From: Syntrophaceae bacterium UBA6087
GTDB lineage: Bacteria; Desulfobacterota; Desulfomonilia; UBA1062
Direction of reading: 5' to 3'
DNA: 64,000 nt
Assembly: GCA_002448235.1 (NCBI GenBank)
Contig: DIXF01000005.1
Coordinates: 62,001 to 126,000, forward strand
A program made the translations under genes and the position numbers. The notes under the pieces are model-generated. The model saw only the letters and a list, made by a program, of their open reading frames with translations. It was not told the origin of the DNA and searched no databases. Shown here piece by piece: positions 8,852 to 17,263 of this stretch. Within the stretch, counting starts at the first letter, position 1; every line of letters starts with the position of its first letter.

Positions 8852-10525
8852 ATGGTAAGCATAATCATCGTCATCCTCGGAGACAGCGAGATGCTTCGCG
8901 GGTGTATTTCTTCGGTAAAGGAGCACGTCAGCGCGCCCCACGAGATCATCCTGGTGAACAATTCCCCTGCCCGGCTTCCCTGTTCCGGAGACGATACGGT
9001 CCGGTGCCTGGAGAACGGGCATAACATGGGATTTGCCCGGGGCGTAAACAAAGGCATTCGGGCGGCGCGGGGAGAAATGATTCTCCTGCTCAATCCCGAT
9101 GCGTATTTTACCTCCGATATCGTATCCGAGATGATATCTTTCCTGAACACCCATGAGCGGGCAGGCATCGCAGGCCCGCAGCTCGTTTTTCCGGACGGCT
9201 CCCCCCAGAACTCCATCGATCTCATCCCCAACCTCGCAACCGAGTTCATCAATAAATCGCTTCTGAAAATCCTCTTTCCAAAGGCCTACCCGAGCAAGCG
9301 CTCAGGGTTCGCCGGGCCTGTTCAGGTCCCCTCGGTCATCGGCGCGTGCATGCTGATCAAGAAAAGCGTGATCGATACAATCGGTCCTCTGGACGAAGGA
9401 TACTTCCTGTACCTTGAAGAAACGGACTTCTGTAAACGGACAAGAGATGCCGGCTTCGAGATCTGGCATCTCCCACACCTGAGGATCGTTCATTATCAGG
9501 GCGAATCGGCCCGGCAGTTCGATACCCGGAGAAAGATCGAATACCGGAGGTCCATGTACCGGTTCTTCCTCAAGAACAAAGGATCCCTGCAGAAGACTGC
9601 GCTCTACTTCATGACCCTGGTCAAGCTCGTCATCGAGACGGCAGGGTATATCCCTTCCTCGGCGACCGAAAAGGGCAGACACCGCCTGAAGAGGACATTG
9701 TCGCTCATCTTCTGGCACCTCACGGGAATGTCTCCCTCCCGGGGGCTCGAAAAGATTCTTCCCCGCTACCGGAAAATCAGACTGCATGGATACACCTGGT
9801 TCATCCCGGAAAACGGCGCTGTCCCGGAAAAGGCAACCGACCCCGTGCGCTTCATGGAATCGTTCGGAGACACCGTCCTGAACCGTTCGAGAACGACCTT
9901 TGTCAAAAGGGGATCCCTGGACGGCAAGCCCCTCTTTCTGAAACGATACAACTTTAAAGGCATCAAGGACACGGCAAAGAATCTTTTCCGCAAGAGCAGG
10001 GCAAGGCGGGCCTTCGAGGGGGCGCTCATGCTCGGGCAGTGCGGAATCCCCACCCCCGAAATAGCCTTTGCCTGTGAGAGAAGGGTGTTCGGGGTTCTCA
10101 CGGAGTCCTACATCGCGACATGGGGCGTGGATGCCGATGATCTCGTCGCTCACGTAAAAACCAAAGGATACGACAAAAATCTCATCGTTTCAGTCGCGGC
10201 ACTTATCCGCAGGCTCCACGAGATGGGGTTCATCCCCGTAGACCTCAAGGGGGAAAACCTGCTGAAAAGCAGCGACGACGTCTATCTCATAGACCTCGAC
10301 AGGCTCAAGCGTTCCTCCTTGCCCGGTCTGAACGCGGTCGCCAAGAATTTAAGCTATCTCAATGCTTCCTTCTGCCGGTGTGTTCCCCGGGAAATGAGAC
10401 GGCTCTTCCTGGACGAGTACCTGAAGGGCAATCCCAGGCTCGAAGGAAGGAAGGAAGAGCTTGAGCAGCGGATCAAAGAGCTGACGAGGAAACGAATAAG
10501 CGAAAGATACGGGGAAGACCGGTAG
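8852..10525 (+). CDS. GT2 glycosyltransferase fused to an LPS-kinase-like domain
   Basis: A 557-residue fusion. Residues 1-250 are a family 2 transferase: an SIIIVILG start, GFARGVNKGI, the DxD-type LLLNPDAYF and an ETDFCKR motif near residue 190. From about residue 320 a second domain resembles WaaP/KdkA-type sugar kinases, with KRYN (ATP lysine region), a catalytic loop D464-LKGE-N469 and LIDLDR in the DFG position. The fusion suggests that one enzyme adds a sugar and the kinase phosphorylates the product or a neighbouring sugar. A weak -35/-10 pair (TTTACA 8782, TATGTA 8805) lies upstream. The gene is divergent from the minus-strand GT9. Exact sugars are unknown. Confidence 0.8.
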   Translation: MVSIIIVILGDSEMLRGCISSVKEHVSAPHEIILVNNSPARLPCSGDDTVRCLENGHNMGFARGVNKGIRAARGEMILLLNPDAYFTSDIVSEMISFLNTHERAGIAGPQLVFPDGSPQNSIDLIPNLATEFINKSLLKILFPKAYPSKRSGFAGPVQVPSVIGACMLIKKSVIDTIGPLDEGYFLYLEETDFCKRTRDAGFEIWHLPHLRIVHYQGESARQFDTRRKIEYRRSMYRFFLKNKGSLQKTALYFMTLVKLVIETAGYIPSSATEKGRHRLKRTLSLIFWHLTGMSPSRGLEKILPRYRKIRLHGYTWFIPENGAVPEKATDPVRFMESFGDTVLNRSRTTFVKRGSLDGKPLFLKRYNFKGIKDTAKNLFRKSRARRAFEGALMLGQCGIPTPEIAFACERRVFGVLTESYIATWGVDADDLVAHVKTKGYDKNLIVSVAALIRRLHEMGFIPVDLKGENLLKSSDDVYLIDLDRLKRSSLPGLNAVAKNLSYLNASFCRCVPREMRRLFLDEYLKGNPRLEGRKEELEQRIKELTRKRISERYGEDR

Positions 10526-10606
10526 CGGCACCGATCCCTCAAAAACGCCTTGCCAATGAATAAAAAAGCCGGCACGGGAGGGAACGGGAAGGCGAGGCAG
10601 CTATAA

Positions 10607-10629
10607 GGGCCTTTCTCTCAGAAAGGCTC
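10607..10629. terminator. hairpin between convergent genes
   Basis: GCCTTTCT (10609-10616) and AGAAAGGC (10620-10627) form a perfect 8-bp stem with a CTC loop, extendable by a G-T pair. It sits between the GT2-kinase fusion and the convergent cytochrome gene. No clear U-tract follows on either strand, so termination is only inferred. Confidence 0.4.
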
Positions 10630-10643
10630 CATGTCGGCGTTCC

Positions 10644-10961
10644 CTATTTACAGACGGGAGGAGAGCCAGGCTGCAGATCCGCCAGGTACCCGGCTACCCT
10701 GGGGATGTCTTCCTGCGCTACGGAAGCCCCTTTTCCGACCATTTCGGTGACGATCCGGGTCCACGCATCCCTGTCCGTTTTTCCAAGCCGGTCGCAAATC
10801 CTTTTTGTGTCGTGACATGCCGTGCAGGCGTTCATGACAAGGTCTGCAGGTTCTCCCCCCCGCTGAGGCAGGGCCTGTGTTTTCTCGCAGGACGCCGCTC
10901 CGGCAAACACAAGAAAAATGACGGCAATGGTTCCCAGCAGCATACCGGTACCGTTTTTCAT
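10644..10961 (-). CDS. small c-type cytochrome lipoprotein
   Basis: Start set at ATG 10961 because a near-perfect AAGGAGGGG ribosome site precedes it; the frame extends upstream without support. The 105-residue product has a hydrophobic export signal ending in a likely lipobox (GAASC near residue 21). It carries one haem-binding motif, CTACH, and a helix-rich remainder ending in PGSPPVCK. It is therefore probably a periplasmic monohaem cytochrome c tethered to a membrane, a general electron carrier. The downstream GYLADLQ segment is where a distal methionine would be expected, but none is obvious there. The redox partner is unknown. The gene lies about 135 bases downstream of the NusG-domain-II gene on the same strand. 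Confidence 0.8.
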   Translation of the reverse strand: MKNGTGMLLGTIAVIFLVFAGAASCEKTQALPQRGGEPADLVMNACTACHDTKRICDRLGKTDRDAWTRIVTEMVGKGASVAQEDIPRVAGYLADLQPGSPPVCK

Positions 10962-11096
10962 AACCCCTCCTTGTGACCTCGGAACTCCATATTTGAATAA
11001 TATGAAGATTCCTTCATACGGCAAATCCTCACCCTGCACTTTTCCCACAAGAGCCGCATACAGGAGGCAGGACCGGGCAGTAAAATGACGGATACG

Positions 11097-11474
11097 TCAG
11101 TGGGTTACTGCATCGGTATCCGTATGGGACGACTGTACCGTGACAGAGATCTGATTGGGGATGCACAGGATGCTTTCTCCCGAACGGCTGATCCTCCCCA
11201 TGTGGATGCAGACCTTGTTCGTGCAGGGGGATGATTCCATGAAAACCTTGCCGGAGCGTATCTTTACCACGCTCCTGCCCAGGGGGCCGGGCACCTGAAT
11301 CTCTGTATCTTCGGCCAGGGGAAGCTCCCTGAAAAGTTCCCTGCCCGAGTAAATCCGTACCAGAGACGATTCCCGGGAGCCGGTCAAATCATGGGCCAGC
11401 CACAGGAGAGAAATCAGGAGGATGAAGCCTATCAGTACCAGGTCCGGCCATGTCATCCCCAATCTTTTTTTCAT
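11097..11474 (-). CDS. NusG domain II-containing protein
   Basis: A 125-residue protein with an N-terminal hydrophobic anchor (about residues 9-27, ending LLWLAHDL). The extracytoplasmic domain has the features of NusG domain II proteins: PGPLGRSVVKI, a SPCTNKVC cysteine motif, MGRISRSGESILC and PNQISV. These small proteins are often found near electron-transfer or FMN-transfer (ApbE) genes; none is visible here, only the nearby cytochrome. The conserved cysteines suggest redox or metal binding. The exact role is not established. It is transcribed on the minus strand upstream of the cytochrome gene and is divergent from the metallo-hydrolase gene. Confidence 0.75.
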   Translation of the reverse strand: MKKRLGMTWPDLVLIGFILLISLLWLAHDLTGSRESSLVRIYSGRELFRELPLAEDTEIQVPGPLGRSVVKIRSGKVFMESSPCTNKVCIHMGRISRSGESILCIPNQISVTVQSSHTDTDAVTH

Positions 11475-11601
11475 GGCATGCTTATATCCTTTTCTCCCTG
11501 CATTTCAAACACTCTTTCACCGGGGCCAGCACGGGCGCATCACAGGAAAATCTGGGTGAATATTGACCTGAGGCCGGGTATGTGCATATAGTCCCTTTCT
11601 C

Positions 11602-12543
11602 ATGGGCAGGGACACTCTCTTCACACTGGGATTGAAGGTAACTGAAATAACCCGGACGATATTCATAGTCCACGGCAACAATCGCGGCCGTTCTCCCTTC
11701 TCCAACGCCATCCTGGTTCTCGACAAACACAGCATGCTCATGGATACGGGCTGCGGCCTTGAAATACTGAAGCCTCTGATCGACAGGCTCCGGATCGATC
11801 TCGTGGTCCTCTCCCACTCGCACCCTGACCACACCGGCGGCACCTGGCTCCTTCAGGACGCCGCGCATTCCGACATCATCGTCCCCGGCCAGGGCGCGGA
11901 GAGCATCGGCAACGCCGACAAGCTCGCAGAGAGGTTTGTCAGCGAAGACCTTGCCCGGCTGTGGAAAGACGCCTATCTTCCGGCGACAGGATTCGGAGAC
12001 TTCAGCCACACTTCGGAGTACGGCGCGGCGTCGGAATTTTCAACCGGCGAAAACCGTTTCATTGCCCTGCATACGCCCGGCCACCTTCAGGATCACTACT
12101 GCATGTGGGAGCCCGATAAAAAGATTCTCATCGGCTTCGATATCGACATGAGCCCTTTCGGCCCCTGGTACGGAAACCCCGAATCCGATATCGGGTGCTT
12201 CAAGGATTCTGTTGCGAAGGTCAAGGATCTGCCCATCGAGATCTATATCTCCTCCCATGCACGGCCGATGAAATCTCCCCATCTTTTTAAGCGCCTGGCT
12301 TCCTATGAGTCCTTCTTCGACGAGAGGGACCGCCTCATCCTCGATGCCATGCCGGAGGATGGATGGATAGACATCGGAGAGATCGTGCGCAAGTCGCTCA
12401 TCTACCGGATCGACTATTCGCTCCATCCGGACCGGATCCTCATGTTCGGAGAAACCCAGATGGTGAGGAAGCACCTCATGCATCTGGCGGGCTCCGGCCT
12501 GATTGACTCCGATGGACAGGACAGGTTCCGGAAACTTCCATAG
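11602..12543 (+). CDS. MBL-fold metallo-hydrolase
   Basis: A 313-residue metallo-beta-lactamase-fold protein. The metal-binding signature is LSHSHPDHTGG with H72, H74, D76 and H77. Further ligands are offered by LHTPGHLQDH near residue 160, GFDIDMSPFG and an SSHARP segment. The last 70 residues look like a winged-helix-type cap, as in LACTB2-like members. Family members hydrolyse esters, thioesters or nucleic-acid phosphodiesters; the substrate cannot be read here. Starts at ATG 11602 or a TTG at 11635. It is isolated, with 255 bases before the partner-switching genes. Confidence 0.8.
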   Translation: MGRDTLFTLGLKVTEITRTIFIVHGNNRGRSPFSNAILVLDKHSMLMDTGCGLEILKPLIDRLRIDLVVLSHSHPDHTGGTWLLQDAAHSDIIVPGQGAESIGNADKLAERFVSEDLARLWKDAYLPATGFGDFSHTSEYGAASEFSTGENRFIALHTPGHLQDHYCMWEPDKKILIGFDIDMSPFGPWYGNPESDIGCFKDSVAKVKDLPIEIYISSHARPMKSPHLFKRLASYESFFDERDRLILDAMPEDGWIDIGEIVRKSLIYRIDYSLHPDRILMFGETQMVRKHLMHLAGSGLIDSDGQDRFRKLP

Positions 12544-12798
12544 CGCACTGATAAAAAACACCGAACAGCTCTTATCCTCATGCAATTCGACTTTTTATTA
12601 AAAGATAAGCCCGGTGCTTGCGTCCCTATAAATATCCAGAGGGAAATATTCAAGATTTGTCTCCGATTTTCCGATTCAGCCATTACTGTGGAGATACCGA
12701 TTATCCTACAGAACAAACCTTCACCTGCAACGCACGGAGTCTGTCCGGTTCATTTGTTTCTGTTGGACAATATGAGAAAGATGGGATAGCTGAAAGAT

Positions 12799-14478
12799 AT
12801 GTCGAATCCGACAAAGAATTACCAGAGAAACGTGTCCGAGCACCTGCCGACCGATGATCAGATACCCTCGACGATCCTCGTCGTAGACGACAGCCGGGTT
12901 GTCCGTACCTACCTGCAGTCTCACCTGCAGAAGGAGGGATATGAAGTCATCGTGGCAAAGGATGGGAAAGAAGCGGTTTCTCTGCTTTCCGACAACATCG
13001 GCATCGTGCTGCTCGACCTGTGGATGCCTGAAATGGACGGCATGGCCTGCTTAAGGTATATCCGGGAGAATTTCGCCGACATACCCACCATCATGATCAC
13101 GGTGAGCCATGAGATCTCCAATGCCGTGGAGGCCATGAAGTACGGGGCGTTCGATTACGTCACGAAGCCGTTCAACCCCAATGAACTCCTCGCCCTCGTC
13201 CAGCAGGCGCTGAAGACCAGAATCCAGGCCCAGCGATTGCGCAAGGTCGAGGCCGAGCTTGCCAAGGCGCGCGAGCACGAGATCTCGATCGCTTCCCGCA
13301 TCCAGCAGACGCTGCTCTTGGGAGGTGCTCCCAAAAACCTCAAAGGCGTCCGTATCGGCGACCTCACCATCGCGTCGAAGAAGATCGACGGCGACTTCTA
13401 TGATTTCTATATGGTGGGTGACACCTGCTTCGATGTCATCGTGGGTGACGTCATGGGCAAGGGGATCCCGGCGGCTCTCTTGGGCGCTGCTGCAAAGCAG
13501 CATTTCATGGCCGCGCTCTACCGCCTTACCCGCATCCCCGAAGGGAGCAGCATGCCCGCTCCCGAGGAGATCGTGCAATCGGTCCACAGAGAGATGATCG
13601 GGCAGATGAAAGACCTTGAAACCTTCTTTACCCTCTGCTATGCCCGCTTCGACCTGACAAAGAATCTGATCAGTTATGTAGACTGCGGACACATGCGGAC
13701 CATCCACTACCACTTCGAGACGAATTCCTGCACCCTGCTCCAGGGAGTGAACATGCCGCTCGGCTTCCCCGGGCAGGACCATTTCAAGCAGATACTGATT
13801 CCCTTTTCCAACGGCGACCTCTTTTTCTTCTATTCCGACGGATTGACCGAGGCAAAGAACCCAAAGCACGAGTTCTATGGAGAGCAGCGCCTCGTGGACC
13901 TTGTGAGAAGGCACTCGTTCCTCGAACCGCAGGAGCTGTGCAAGACCGCCTGGAAAGAGATCACGGCGTTTTCCCGGAGCGACACCTTCTCCGATGACTT
14001 CACCTGCGTTGCCGTCAAGATCGAGGTTCCTGAACCTACGGAACGCTATGACCAGGAATGGAAGCTGGAAGTTCCCGGCGATCTGGGAGAGCTCGGAAGA
14101 ATCAGGGCCTTTATCCAGGATATGTGCAAGAGCATGGGAACGAACGTGGTCGACGACGAGAGGATAAAGATGATCCAGATCGTCGCCACCGAACTCATGA
14201 CGAACATTATCAAGCATGCTTATCAGGGGAGAAAGGGCGAGACCGTCCTCATCGAAGCAAAGACCTCCCGCGACGAGATCATACTGAATTTCTATGACCG
14301 GGGGATCGAGTTCGATTTCTCGTCGGCGCCCAAACCGGTGTTCGACGGGTCCAAGGACGACGGGTTCGGCCTCCACATCATTGCACACACAGCCGACTAT
14401 GTCAGATACTCCCGCGATGAAACCGGGAGAAACTGCGCCTGCGTGACATTCTTCCTTCAAAGGAGGGGACAGGGGTGA
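12799..14478 (+). CDS. receiver-PP2C phosphatase-HATPase kinase (partner-switching regulator)
   Basis: A 559-residue three-part regulator. The N-terminal receiver (about 25-145) has D30-D31, phospho-acceptor D73 in LLDLWMPEMDG and TKPF. The middle is an RsbU/SpoIIE-type PP2C phosphatase (about 165-405) with metal-site motifs GDFYDF, VGDVMGKG, YSDGLTEAKN and DDFTCVAV. The C-terminus (about 420-555) is an RsbW-like GHKL kinase with N-box ELMTNIIKHAY, DRGIEFDF and DGFGLHII. Carrying both phosphatase and kinase in one chain recalls SypE of Vibrio fischeri and HsbR of Pseudomonas aeruginosa, which set the phosphorylation of a STAS partner. That partner is probably encoded next, overlapping by four bases. 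It lies immediately upstream of the exopolysaccharide locus. Confidence 0.9.
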   Translation: MSNPTKNYQRNVSEHLPTDDQIPSTILVVDDSRVVRTYLQSHLQKEGYEVIVAKDGKEAVSLLSDNIGIVLLDLWMPEMDGMACLRYIRENFADIPTIMITVSHEISNAVEAMKYGAFDYVTKPFNPNELLALVQQALKTRIQAQRLRKVEAELAKAREHEISIASRIQQTLLLGGAPKNLKGVRIGDLTIASKKIDGDFYDFYMVGDTCFDVIVGDVMGKGIPAALLGAAAKQHFMAALYRLTRIPEGSSMPAPEEIVQSVHREMIGQMKDLETFFTLCYARFDLTKNLISYVDCGHMRTIHYHFETNSCTLLQGVNMPLGFPGQDHFKQILIPFSNGDLFFFYSDGLTEAKNPKHEFYGEQRLVDLVRRHSFLEPQELCKTAWKEITAFSRSDTFSDDFTCVAVKIEVPEPTERYDQEWKLEVPGDLGELGRIRAFIQDMCKSMGTNVVDDERIKMIQIVATELMTNIIKHAYQGRKGETVLIEAKTSRDEIILNFYDRGIEFDFSSAPKPVFDGSKDDGFGLHIIAHTADYVRYSRDETGRNCACVTFFLQRRGQG

Positions 14479-14819
14479 AATTCACCGTAGAAAACCTTGA
14501 TGGAATCACGATCGTCTCAGCTTTGCCCAAGGTTCTCGATGCAAGCAACGCAATGGATTTCAAGGCAGACATGGGCCACATCCTCGAGGAAAGCTCGCGG
14601 GTGGTGTTCGATATGAGCAATCTCAAGTTCATCGACTCGGCAGGGTGCGGAGCGCTCATAACATCACTGAGGCGTCTCAAGGGCTCAGGCGGCATACTGA
14701 AGCTCTACGACGTACAGAAGCAGGTTCGTTCCGTGTTTGAGCTGGTGAGGATGCATAAGGTCATCGACATCTACAATACCAGGCAGGAGGCAGTGAGCTC
14801 TTTCTCGCAGGAGGAGTGA
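14475..14819 (+). CDS. STAS-domain anti-sigma-factor-antagonist-type protein
   Basis: A 114-residue single STAS domain of the SpoIIAA/RsbV type. The phospho-acceptor motif FIDSAGCG gives D54-S55, where S55 matches the serine modified in RsbV and SpoIIAA. It starts at GTG 14475, which overlaps the stop of the phosphatase-kinase gene (GTGA), with AGGAGGGG as ribosome site inside that gene. It is presumably the substrate of the upstream kinase and phosphatase domains. The ultimate target may be an anti-sigma factor, FlgM-like proteins (as for HsbA) or an exopolysaccharide enzyme (as for SypA). No sigma factor is encoded nearby. Confidence 0.88.
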   Translation: MKFTVENLDGITIVSALPKVLDASNAMDFKADMGHILEESSRVVFDMSNLKFIDSAGCGALITSLRRLKGSGGILKLYDVQKQVRSVFELVRMHKVIDIYNTRQEAVSSFSQEE

Positions 14820-14930
14820 CGGCCTTTTTCTCCGGAGACATCCCTCCCCACGGGATTGCCTGCTTTTTTGCAATAAGCGCAATCCGTTTTCAAGAACACA
14901 TTTTCCTGATTATTTAAAAAGCCATTCATC

Positions 14931-15701
14931 ATGAACCGGAAAACAAACCCCCTTCACCGTACACCCCAAGATCCGGACCGCCCTATCGATCTGCTTGAAG
15001 AGCTTTATCAGCGGTACGGCAAAGGCCAGGGAATGACCTCGTTTAAGCAGCGGGTCCGCCTGTGGCGGAAAAAGTCTGCATGGGCGGTGGCAATCAGAGG
15101 CGCCAGGTTCCTGAAACGAAGCGCGGATATCACGGCCTCGTTCTGGCTCTTCGTTATGCTCTCTCCCCTTTTCGCCGTCGTGGCCGCGGCCATCAAACTT
15201 ACGGACGGCGGACCGGTTCTCTACTGGCAGACACGGGTCGGGAAATGGGGGCAGGAGTTCAAGTTCCCCAAGTTCAGGTCCATGCGGGTAAACGCCGACT
15301 CCGAAAGGGAAAAGATCCTGCAGCAAAGCCATCACAAAGAAAGCATCACATTCAAAATGAAACATGACCCCCGGGTAACGTTTGTGGGACGGATTATCAG
15401 GAAAACCAGCATCGATGAACTGCCTCAGCTCTGGAACGTCGTCAGGGGAGAGATGTCTCTCGTCGGACCGCGCCCGCCGCTGCCCGAAGAAGTCGACAAG
15501 TATACGCTGAAAGACCGCCGGAGGCTGGATGTGACCCCCGGGCTCACCTGCATCTGGCAGGTAAGCGGCCGCGGCGACGTCCCTTTTCCCAAACAGCTGG
15601 AGTACGATATACAGTACATCGAGAGCCAGAGCCTGCTGCTCGACCTTAAGCTTCTGCTGAAAACCGTCTCCGCAGTCCTTACCGGCAGAGGGGCATACTA
15701 G
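14931..15701 (+). CDS. polyprenyl-phosphate sugar-1-phosphate transferase (bacterial sugar transferase)
   Basis: A 256-residue monotopic phosphoglycosyltransferase. It has one hydrophobic segment (about 72-90), then TDGGPVLYWQTRVG, KFRSMR and the catalytic dyad D162-E163 in SIDELPQLWNVVRG, followed by LVGPRPPLPEE. It transfers a sugar phosphate from a nucleotide sugar to undecaprenyl phosphate, the first step of repeat-unit assembly on the inner membrane. The N-terminal 50 residues are basic and polar. It opens the exopolysaccharide locus, 111 bases after the STAS gene, and is followed 2 bases later by a degenerate paralogue. The sugar is not known. No ribosome site is obvious. Confidence 0.9.
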   Translation: MNRKTNPLHRTPQDPDRPIDLLEELYQRYGKGQGMTSFKQRVRLWRKKSAWAVAIRGARFLKRSADITASFWLFVMLSPLFAVVAAAIKLTDGGPVLYWQTRVGKWGQEFKFPKFRSMRVNADSEREKILQQSHHKESITFKMKHDPRVTFVGRIIRKTSIDELPQLWNVVRGEMSLVGPRPPLPEEVDKYTLKDRRRLDVTPGLTCIWQVSGRGDVPFPKQLEYDIQYIESQSLLLDLKLLLKTVSAVLTGRGAY

Positions 15702-15703
15702 AA

Positions 15704-17260
15704 TTGAGCACGATCCTCATAGCAACCGGAGAAACGGATCTCATGAACGCGCTGGGAGAAACGAGGCCGGTTCCCATGCTGCCCCTGATAGACCGCCCGT
15801 TCATTCAGCACGTAGTGGAGTTTCTGGCAGGACAAGGACGGACGGATTTCGATATCATCCTTTCCCACCTTCCCCAGCAGATCGAGACCCTGCTCGGAGA
15901 CGGCAGCAGATGGGGTTGTACGGTCCGCTACCATCTCATACGGAGCATTTCCCAGGCCGGCAGGGCTGTGAAAACAATCATGGACGAGAAAGATGAACCC
16001 TGTCTTCTGATCGATGCAACCGCTATCCCACAGATCGACGTCAGGCAGATCGACGAAAAAGACATCGGCAGAGGACCGGTCTTTTACTGTATCGAAAACG
16101 GAGAAGGCCGGAGCGGCGATCTCGCATGCCCCTGGACAGGGTGGGCCTGGTTCCCTCAATACGCGATACGGGTGTTCCCCGTACTGGGCAGTTGGGAGGA
16201 CCTCTACCACTGGGCCCATGTCCGTTTTCAAAAGAGATGCAGCACCATAACGACGAGGACGGTGATTCGCACGGACACCTATTCCCATATGCTCGAAGCT
16301 CACAGGCAGATCCTCGACAAAAAGTTCACGGGCCTGCTGATCACCGGCACCGAGGTCGAGGAGGGCATCTGGTTATCCAGGAACGTCGAGATTCATCCGT
16401 ATGCCCGCATAGTAAAGCCCGTCCATATCGGGCAGAACTGTCATATCGGGAAAGGCGTGCAGATCGGACCTTATGCCGTCATCGGCAGAAACTGCGTACT
16501 GGACGAACGCTCCAGCGTATCCGATGCCGTTATCTTTCCGAACACGTATGCAGGAGAATCCCTGGAGCTGAAAAACGTCATCGTGGACAAGAACCGGCTC
16601 ATCAATGAGCGCTACTCGTCCGAAGTGACCATCACCGATGATTTCATCCTGAGCAACATCAGCGAGAGCCAGATGAGAAAATGGCTTTCCGGTTTCTTTT
16701 CCCGCGCGTTCGCGGTTTTTCTCCTCCTGCTGACTTTCCCTCTGCTTCTCATGATCTTCCTGAGCCGGATAATGAAACGATCCGGACCTGTCCTGCACAG
16801 AAGCACGATGGTAAAGCTCCCCGCCGAATATGACCCGGCCTTGTGGAAGACGTATTCCCTGATCGGTTTCGCCCCTTTCCCGGAAGAAACCGGTGCGGAA
16901 ACCGGGGGGTGCGATTCCCCTGCAGGCCCTCCGACGCCGGACAATATCCGCAACCACTTTCTTCTTACGGTGCTTCCCGGCCTCTTCAACGTGGCGAGGG
17001 GAGATCTCCAGGTAATCGGCGTGAAGCCCCGTACGAAAGAAGAGCTCTCTGCACTCAACCAGGAGTGGGCAATGGCCTACCTCAGATCAAAGGCAGGGCT
17101 GATTACCGAGAGCTTCATAAACTTCGGGTTTCATGCATCCGTTGACGAGGTTTATTCGGCTGAAATGCTCTACTGTTCATCGTTTACGAGAAGAAAGGAT
17201 CTGCTGCTCCTGGGCAGATACTTCGGCCTCTTACTGCGAAAACTGATCCTGCGAGGTTAA
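15704..17260 (+). CDS. degenerate sugar transferase fused to nucleotidyltransferase-like and hexapeptide region
   Basis: A 518-residue fusion starting at TTG 15704. Residues 1-190 resemble sugar-nucleotide nucleotidyltransferases, but the usual G-x-G-T-R loop is altered (ATGETDLMNALGETRPVP). Residues about 210-310 show left-handed beta-helix hexapeptide repeats (IHPYAR, IVKPVHIGQN, IGKGVQIGPYAVIG). The C-terminal part resembles bacterial sugar transferases: a hydrophobic hairpin near 330-350, RSGPVLHRSTMV and NVARGDLQVIGVKPR. The catalytic Asp-Glu dyad of the family is replaced by T422-V423 (TVLPGLFNV). It is therefore probably not an active transferase but a regulatory or scaffold partner of the preceding enzyme. 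Function inferred, not known. Confidence 0.7.
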   Translation: MSTILIATGETDLMNALGETRPVPMLPLIDRPFIQHVVEFLAGQGRTDFDIILSHLPQQIETLLGDGSRWGCTVRYHLIRSISQAGRAVKTIMDEKDEPCLLIDATAIPQIDVRQIDEKDIGRGPVFYCIENGEGRSGDLACPWTGWAWFPQYAIRVFPVLGSWEDLYHWAHVRFQKRCSTITTRTVIRTDTYSHMLEAHRQILDKKFTGLLITGTEVEEGIWLSRNVEIHPYARIVKPVHIGQNCHIGKGVQIGPYAVIGRNCVLDERSSVSDAVIFPNTYAGESLELKNVIVDKNRLINERYSSEVTITDDFILSNISESQMRKWLSGFFSRAFAVFLLLLTFPLLLMIFLSRIMKRSGPVLHRSTMVKLPAEYDPALWKTYSLIGFAPFPEETGAETGGCDSPAGPPTPDNIRNHFLLTVLPGLFNVARGDLQVIGVKPRTKEELSALNQEWAMAYLRSKAGLITESFINFGFHASVDEVYSAEMLYCSSFTRRKDLLLLGRYFGLLLRKLILRG

Positions 17261-17263
17261 TGA

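Noticed and set aside
13051..14460. 469-codon minus-strand open frame opposite the phosphatase-kinase gene
   Set aside because: The plus strand has intact domain motifs throughout; the antisense frame has no ribosome site and no recognisable domain.
14857..14872. Sigma-54-like TGCCTGCTTTTTTGCA before the exopolysaccharide locus
   Set aside because: The -12 TTGCA is perfect but the essential GG at -24 is GC, so I do not call it a promoter.
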